A stretch of 39,417 nt of DNA from Myxococcales bacterium (GTDB taxonomy: Bacteria; Myxococcota_A; Polyangia; GCA-2747355): NCBI GenBank assembly GCA_020431405.1, contig JAGQIK010000514.1, positions 1 to 39,417 on the forward strand, written 5' to 3'. The notes under the pieces were generated by a model, which saw only the letters and a program-made list of their open reading frames with translations, was not told the origin of the DNA and made no database searches. A program made the position numbers and the translations under genes. How positions within the stretch are numbered: position 1 is the stretch's first letter; the number at the start of each line of letters is the position of its first letter. Of the stretch, positions 38,042-39,417 are shown piece after piece.

Positions 38042-38965
38042 ATGGCGACCACGTTGGTTCACTCGCACTGGTGGGCTGGTCTCAGTCGCGTAGCCGACCC
38101 CAAGATCACGCTCGCCTCCATGGCCTCGGTTTTCATCGGCGCGAGCGCGGCGGCCCGCGATGGCCCGATCTCGTGGCCGTGGCTGCTGCTCACGGTGGCC
38201 GGCATCTTCTTCATCGAAGCGGCCAAGAACGCGTCGGGCGAGATCTTCGACTGGGAATCCGGCGCCGATCTCAACGTCGCCGACGAGGACCGCTCGCCGT
38301 TTTCCGGCGGCAAGCGCGTGCTCGTCGAAGGGCTGATGACACGCGGCGAGCTCGGCGTGCTCGCGGCGCTGCTCTACATGCTGGCGGCAGCGGTGGGCTT
38401 CGCCATCGTCGCGCTGCGCGAGCCGTACGTGCTGTGGCTCGGCCTGGCGGGCGCGGCGCTGGCGTTCTTCTATCACGCGCCGCCGCTGCGCCTTTCCTAT
38501 CGCGGACTCGGCGAGCTGACGGTGGCGCTCGCCTACGGGCCAATGATCTGCGCCGGTACTTATCTCGTGCAGCGCCGCGCGCTGTCGGCTGACGTCATCG
38601 CGCTGGCCTTGCCGCTCGCGCTGCTCGTCGCGGCGTTTCTGTGGATCAACGAGTTTCCCGACGCGCGCGCCGACGCCAAGGCGGGCAAGCGCACGCTGGT
38701 GGTGCGGCTCGGTCGCCGCGACGCCAGCCGCATCTATCCGGTGATCGCAGGCGTCGCATACCTGGCGCTGCTGGCGCTGCCGCTGCTCGGCACCACGCGC
38801 TGGGTTTGGCTCGGCCTCGCCGGCGCGCCGCTGTCGGCCGCCGCCGCGCATCGGCTGTGGTTCGACTACGGCGACACCCAGCGTGTCGTCGCCGCGCAGG
38901 GCTGGACGCTGATCGCCTTCGTCACCGCCGCCGTCGGCGTCGGCATCGGCTTGCTCGTCGGCTAG
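38042..38965 (+). CDS. UbiA-type prenyltransferase, MenA-like
   Basis: 307 residues from the ATG at 38042, with GGAGGT 7 bases upstream; the frame is open earlier but that part is not conserved-looking. About eight membrane helices. The second Asp motif is standard (NEFPDARADAKAGKRTLVVRLG), matching MenA-type enzymes. The first is unusual: NASGEIFDWESGAD, with Glu where NDxxD would have the second Asp, although Asp38-type acidic residues follow (ADEDRSPFSGGKRVL). UbiA enzymes attach a prenyl tail to an aromatic ring; MenA makes demethylmenaquinone. A quinone role would fit the respiratory genes upstream but no other men genes are present. Substrate is not settled. Confidence 0.78.
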   Translation: MATTLVHSHWWAGLSRVADPKITLASMASVFIGASAAARDGPISWPWLLLTVAGIFFIEAAKNASGEIFDWESGADLNVADEDRSPFSGGKRVLVEGLMTRGELGVLAALLYMLAAAVGFAIVALREPYVLWLGLAGAALAFFYHAPPLRLSYRGLGELTVALAYGPMICAGTYLVQRRALSADVIALALPLALLVAAFLWINEFPDARADAKAGKRTLVVRLGRRDASRIYPVIAGVAYLALLALPLLGTTRWVWLGLAGAPLSAAAAHRLWFDYGDTQRVVAAQGWTLIAFVTAAVGVGIGLLVG

Positions 38966-39009
38966 AGACCGTTTCCTGCCTCTGTTGCGCCTGATACTGT
39001 TGCCGCGCG

Positions 39010-39417
39010 ATGGCAACGACACCCGCGTTCGAGCTGAAGGGCACCGTCTCGACCTTGACCGTGCTGCGCTTGCGTTGCACCGACCTCGAGCGCATCGGTG
39101 CCGAGCTGGGCAAGAAGGTGACGCAGCTGCCGCACTTCTTTTTGCAGGCGCCCGTGGTGGTCGACGTCTCGGCGCTCGAGCAAGACGAAAGCGACGCGCT
39201 CGACCTCGCCGCGCTCGCCGCGCTGCTGCGCGAGCACAAGCTGGTGCCCGTCGCCGCGAGCGGGCTCGGCGAGTCGCGCCACGCCGACGCGGCGGCAGCG
39301 GGCCTCGGGCTGCTCAAGGGGGCGCTTCCCAGCGAGCGCAAGCGTAAGCCGGCAGCTGCACCACCCGCCGCGCCCGCGGCCGAGGCCGAGGCCGTCGAGG
39401 CAACATCCGCGGTCGAG
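39010..39417 (+). CDS. minC: Septum-site-determining protein MinC, N-terminal part (cut by window end)
   Basis: 136 codons from the ATG at 39010, running off the window. The first 105 residues form the MinC N-terminal domain: FELKGTVSTLTVLRLRCTDLERI, then LPHFFLQAPVVVDVSALE and LREHKLVPVAASG. A Pro/Ala-rich linker begins near 110, where the C-terminal beta-helix domain would follow. MinC blocks FtsZ polymerisation away from midcell. minD and minE, if present, would be downstream of the window. Only 44 bases separate it from the prenyltransferase. Confidence 0.8.
   Translation, partial: MATTPAFELKGTVSTLTVLRLRCTDLERIGAELGKKVTQLPHFFLQAPVVVDVSALEQDESDALDLAALAALLREHKLVPVAASGLGESRHADAAAAGLGLLKGALPSERKRKPAAAPPAAPAAEAEAVEATSAVE

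Overview
The window is about 39.4 kb of very GC-rich DNA (roughly 70% by eye), densely packed, with no rRNA, tRNA, CRISPR array, insertion sequence or prophage gene that I can recognise. Many short secreted lipoproteins with Pro/Ala/Asp-rich or Cys-rich linkers, a two-Trp C-terminal membrane anchor of the TPR/PEGA type (start of window), GC-rich palindromic intergenic hairpins, a PilZ protein and a sigma-54 activator suggest a deltaproteobacterial lineage such as Myxococcota. That placement is inference from style; there is no marker gene here. The metabolism encoded is that of a facultative anaerobe that respires nitrate and handles nitric oxide.

Region 1 (1-5530) holds mostly envelope genes: a partial membrane-anchored protein, two Cys-rich lipoproteins, a small exported helical protein, an esterase lipoprotein of the LpqC/PHB-depolymerase type, and a convergent membrane metallophosphoesterase. 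Region 2 (5599-8748) is a compact candidate RiPP locus: a PqqD-like recognition domain fused to a lasso-cyclase-type asparagine-synthetase domain, a 54-residue precursor that matches the lasso leader consensus and carries a suitably spaced Gly/Asp core, and an HPr-kinase-like P-loop protein. No leader peptidase or exporter is visible nearby. Region 3 (8858-20375) is a mixture: a beta-repeat lipoprotein; an amidohydrolase plus PLP-decarboxylase operon behind an AT-rich, dyad-bearing leader; a lipoprotein with an EF-hand-like loop; an S9 peptidase lipoprotein; a YedK/HMCES protein; a PilZ protein; an SGNH-hydrolase lipoprotein; a DUF4920-type lipoprotein; and a small haem-oxidase-like membrane protein.

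Region 4 (19920-36501) is the respiratory island. A NorR-type sigma-54 activator is divergent from the small haem-oxidase-like gene, which has a good -24/-12 element upstream. A perfect FNR-type dyad (TTGAT-N4-ATCAA) then precedes a seven-gene co-directional operon whose last six genes abut or overlap: dihaem cytochrome c, NapA with a Tat-plus-lipobox signal, a NapG-like ferredoxin, a 1095-residue protein joining a NapH-like module, a periplasmic FixH-like region, a His/Met repeat and a second NapH/NosR-like module, then NapF-like, a second NapG-like and a second NapH-like protein. napB, napC and napD are not seen. Convergent to it lie a Crp/Fnr regulator with an FNR-like Cys set and an alginate-export-type porin. 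NnrS and a YwiC-like membrane protein follow. A simple model is that quinol electrons pass through the NapGH-like modules and cytochrome c to NapA, under control of the local Fnr-like and NorR-like regulators.

Region 5 (36547-39417) carries a tryptophanase, a UbiA-type prenyltransferase with an unusual first metal motif, and the start of minC, cut by the window end.

No stretch longer than about 300 bases lacks a gene; the larger gaps are described where they hold a visible dyad or hairpin.
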